Part shown: positions 5,124 to 6,461 of the stretch, piece after piece | Position numbering within the stretch: the stretch's first letter is position 1 | Layout of the letters: each line of letters begins with the position of its first letter | The notes under the pieces: model-generated | Told to the model about the DNA's origin: nothing | Seen by the model: the letters and a program-made list of their open reading frames with translations, nothing else | Databases searched by the model: none | Made by a program: the position numbers and the translations under genes | NCBI GenBank assembly: GCA_021203685.1 | Contig: JAJQAS010000070.1 | Span: forward strand, 1 to 6,461 | Length of the DNA: 6,461 nucleotides | Source: Clostridiales bacterium | Lineage (GTDB): Bacteria; Bacillota; Clostridia; Oscillospirales; Oscillospiraceae | Direction: 5' to 3'

Positions 5124-6161
5124 ATGTACCATTTTGAATGTGATTACGCGGAGGGGGCGCACCCCCGCATCCTGGAGCGCCTGCTGGAGACCAACCTGGA
5201 GCAGAACGATGGCTACGGGGTGGACCCCCACTGTCAGCGGGCCAGAGAGCTGATTTTGGCCCAGTGCCAGGCCCCGGAGGCCGACGTGCACTTTTTGGTG
5301 GGCGGCACCCAGGTGAACACCGCCATCATCGCCGCAGGACTGCGCCCCTGGCAGGGGGTGCTCTCCGCCGCCAGCGGCCACATCAACGTCCACGAGACTG
5401 GCGCAGTGGAGGCCACCGGCCACAAGGTCCTGGCCCTCCCCCACCGGGACGGCAAGGTGCGGGCAGCGGCCATCGATCGGGCCATCCGCGACCACTTCGC
5501 TGACGGCAACGCCGAGCATATGGTGCAGCCGGGGATGGTCTACCTGTCCAACCCCACGGAGTATGGCACACTCTACACCAAAGCGGAGTTGACGGCCATC
5601 AGCCAGGTCTGCCGCCGCTGGCGCGTCCCTCTCTACGTGGACGGGGCCAGGCTGGGCTATGCCCTGGGCGCGGAGGGCAACGACCTGTTCCTGCCCGACT
5701 ACGCCGCCCTGTGCGACGCCTTCACCGTGGGCGGCACCAAAGTTGGCGCGCTGTTCGGGGAGGCGCTGGTCATCACCGACCCGGCGCTGAACCGGGACTT
5801 TCGCTATACCATCAAGCAGCGGGGCGGGATGCTGGCCAAGGGCCGTCTGCTGGGCATCCAGTTCGAGGTGCTCTTCGAGGACGGGCTGTACCAGGCCCTG
5901 GGCGAAAAAACCGACCGCCAGGCCATGGCCCTGCGCCGGGCCTTCGAGGAAAAGGGCTGCGCTATGCTGCTGGATTCCCGCACCAACCAGCAATTCCCCA
6001 TTCTGTCCCGCGCCCAGCAGGCGGCGCTGGCGGAAAAATACCAGTTCTCCTACTGGGAGCCGGTGGAGGAAGGCCGGGACGCGGTGCGGTTCTGCACCAG
6101 TTGGGCCACCACCGATGAGGCACTGGAGCAACTGATCGCGGATATTCGGATAAAACTGTAA
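5124..6161 (+). CDS. PLP-dependent threonine aldolase family protein
   Basis: Fold-type I PLP enzyme of the beta-eliminating lyase/low-specificity L-threonine aldolase family, expected to cleave L-threonine or allo-threonine to glycine and acetaldehyde in the cytoplasm. The 345-residue length is normal. Visible features are YGVDP (31-35), GGTQVN (60-65), His86 at the ring-stacking position with Glu91, Asp173 and Arg176 in VDGARLG, the Schiff-base Lys206 in VGGTKVGAL, and Arg322 in AVRFCTSW for the substrate carboxylate. The N-terminus FECDYAEGAHP departs from the common SDN-type start of classical enzymes, and YGVDP replaces YGDDP. It therefore belongs to a divergent branch whose exact substrate is less certain. 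The ribosome binding site is GAGG (5112-5115), 8 nt before the ATG. A bidirectional-looking hairpin follows. Confidence 0.88.
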   Translation: MYHFECDYAEGAHPRILERLLETNLEQNDGYGVDPHCQRARELILAQCQAPEADVHFLVGGTQVNTAIIAAGLRPWQGVLSAASGHINVHETGAVEATGHKVLALPHRDGKVRAAAIDRAIRDHFADGNAEHMVQPGMVYLSNPTEYGTLYTKAELTAISQVCRRWRVPLYVDGARLGYALGAEGNDLFLPDYAALCDAFTVGGTKVGALFGEALVITDPALNRDFRYTIKQRGGMLAKGRLLGIQFEVLFEDGLYQALGEKTDRQAMALRRAFEEKGCAMLLDSRTNQQFPILSRAQQAALAEKYQFSYWEPVEEGRDAVRFCTSWATTDEALEQLIADIRIKL

Positions 6162-6167
6162 TCAAAA

Positions 6168-6201
6168 GTGCGGAAACGGAGAAAGCTCTCTGTTTCCGCA
6201 C
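6168..6201 (-). terminator. 15-bp hairpin, better terminator leftward
   Basis: GTGCGGAAACGGAGA (6168-6182) pairs with TCTCTGTTTCCGCAC (6187-6201) with one G-U and an AAGC tetraloop. Read leftward it is followed by TTTTGATT, a usable U-tail. Read rightward it is followed by GTTATTC, which is weak. It can end the threonine aldolase-family transcript, but it is better suited to ending a transcript from the right, which supports a leftward unit at the right edge. Confidence 0.65.
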
Positions 6202-6266
6202 GTTATTCAGCACATTCTCTAAGAAATATTGTCAGTGGCATGGTTTGGAATTTACAAATCCCAACG

Positions 6267-6295
6267 TTGACAAAGCCGCTGAAATGGCCTATAAT
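6267..6295 (+). promoter_or_regulatory. Perfect-consensus promoter for a short antisense RNA
   Basis: TTGACA (6267-6272), a 17-nt spacer and TATAAT (6290-6295) match the sigma-A consensus at every position. The start would be near 6302. No rightward ORF with a ribosome binding site follows, so the product is probably an untranslated RNA running into the hairpin at 6359-6390. Confidence 0.75.
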
Positions 6296-6301
6296 ACAAA
6301 T

Positions 6302-6397
6302 AGAAAGCGGGCGCTGTCCGACAACGGTTAGCCCAGTAGATAAAGCGTTTCTATGCTAAGAAACCGTCACCTGCCGGGGTGGCGGTTTCTGCGTTTC
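6302..6397 (+). ncRNA. Candidate antisense RNA (antitoxin-like)
   Basis: Predicted transcript of roughly 95 nt between the consensus promoter and a terminator-like hairpin. It holds a GGGC/GCCC stem-loop (6309-6334) and the final hairpin. It would be complementary to the last nine or so codons and the 3' untranslated part of the leftward 25-codon ORF. That is the geometry of type I antitoxins such as RatA opposite txpA. Boundaries are estimates. Confidence 0.5.
6359..6390 (+). terminator. 13-bp hairpin ending the antisense RNA
   Basis: AGAAACCGTCACC (6359-6371) pairs with GGTGGCGGTTTCT (6378-6390) around TGCCGG, with one U-G wobble. The tail is GCGTTTC, so the U-tract is interrupted. The arm AGAAAC can alternatively pair with an upstream GTTTCT (6347-6352), giving two mutually exclusive folds. 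Confidence 0.55.
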
Positions 6398-6444
6398 ACG
6401 ATGATCGTCACCGTATAGGCTCCGATGTGCAAAGTAATCCGCAT
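6367..6444 (-). CDS. 25-residue basic, hydrophobic-core peptide (possible type I toxin)
   Basis: Leftward ORF of 25 codons, ATG (6444-6442) to TGA (6369-6367). The upstream AAAGGGGGTG (6459-6450) matches the 16S anti-SD complement with one mismatch and sits 5 nt from the ATG, as good a ribosome binding site as any in the window. The peptide has a short beta-prone hydrophobic core (residues about 3-16, including TVTIIV) and a strongly basic tail (KRRNRHPGR, 17-25). I do not recognise a named family. Small size, a strong ribosome binding site, a membrane-active composition and an opposing consensus promoter fit a type I toxin. A leader peptide or a non-toxic small protein is also possible. Its own promoter would lie beyond the right edge. 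Confidence 0.55.
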   Translation of the reverse strand: MRITLHIGAYTVTIIVKRRNRHPGR

Positions 6445-6461
6445 GGCAACACCCCCTTTAT

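Larger units (their letters stand above)
6162..6328 (+). pseudogene. Possible 3' remnant of a coding sequence
   Basis: In the frame containing TAT at 6227, the sequence is open from about 6161 to a TAG at 6329-6331, with protein-like wording (for example YCQWHGLEFTNPNVDKAAEM). There is no start codon with a ribosome binding site before an internal ATG at 6281-6286. It may be the decayed tail of a lost gene. The chance of an open frame this short arising at random is high, and the promoter and hairpin inside it argue for a non-coding role. Confidence 0.2.

Noticed and set aside
3864..6131. Long minus-strand open frames opposite the peptidase and aldolase genes
   Set aside because: They are shadows of the plus-strand genes, with no ribosome binding sites or recognisable motifs.
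6168..6359. 63-residue rightward ORF near the right edge
   Set aside because: It would begin with a GTG inside the hairpin stem, has no ribosome binding site, and runs across the promoter and predicted RNA start.

Overview
The window looks like chromosomal DNA of a fairly GC-rich gut-type Firmicute in the class Clostridia, most likely an Oscillospiraceae/Flavonifractor-like lineage. The evidence is Firmicute-style AGGAGG ribosome binding sites, TTGACA/TATAAT promoters, GC-rich third codon positions, a MetA with the acetyl-CoA-type active-site glutamate, and a linked tsaE-tsaB pair. The genus is inference, since no rRNA body lies in the window.

Layout. Positions 1-300 contain no gene. They carry two leftward promoters with A-rich upstream tracts and a leader motif typical of a low-GC Gram-positive rRNA operon, whose genes should lie beyond the left edge. 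Divergently, a promoter at 433-461 drives metA (598-1533), homoserine O-acetyltransferase, after a leader of about 130 nt. A hairpin after metA abuts the promoter of a three-gene set: tsaE (1661-2089), tsaB (2086-2805) and upp (2825-3469). These cover tRNA t6A modification and uracil salvage. A repeat-rich intergenic region of 439 bp follows. It holds a near-consensus promoter, a tandem heptamer repeat and a three-stem repeat element, and leads into a membrane-anchored C39-like cysteine peptidase (3909-4979). Near-identical 18-bp direct repeats flank that gene. A PLP-dependent threonine aldolase-family enzyme (5124-6161) comes next.

Right edge. A 15-bp hairpin (6168-6201), a perfect-consensus rightward promoter (6267-6295), a terminator-like hairpin (6359-6390) and a leftward 25-codon ORF with a very strong ribosome binding site (6367-6444) together resemble a compact type I toxin-antitoxin locus. 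The antisense RNA would overlap the 3' end of the small ORF. This is the most interesting part of the window and is a prediction from architecture only.

The genes are mostly housekeeping: methionine entry, t6A tRNA modification, pyrimidine salvage and amino-acid catabolism. The unusual material lies in the intergenic stretches at 3470-3908, 4970-5010 and 6162-6461.
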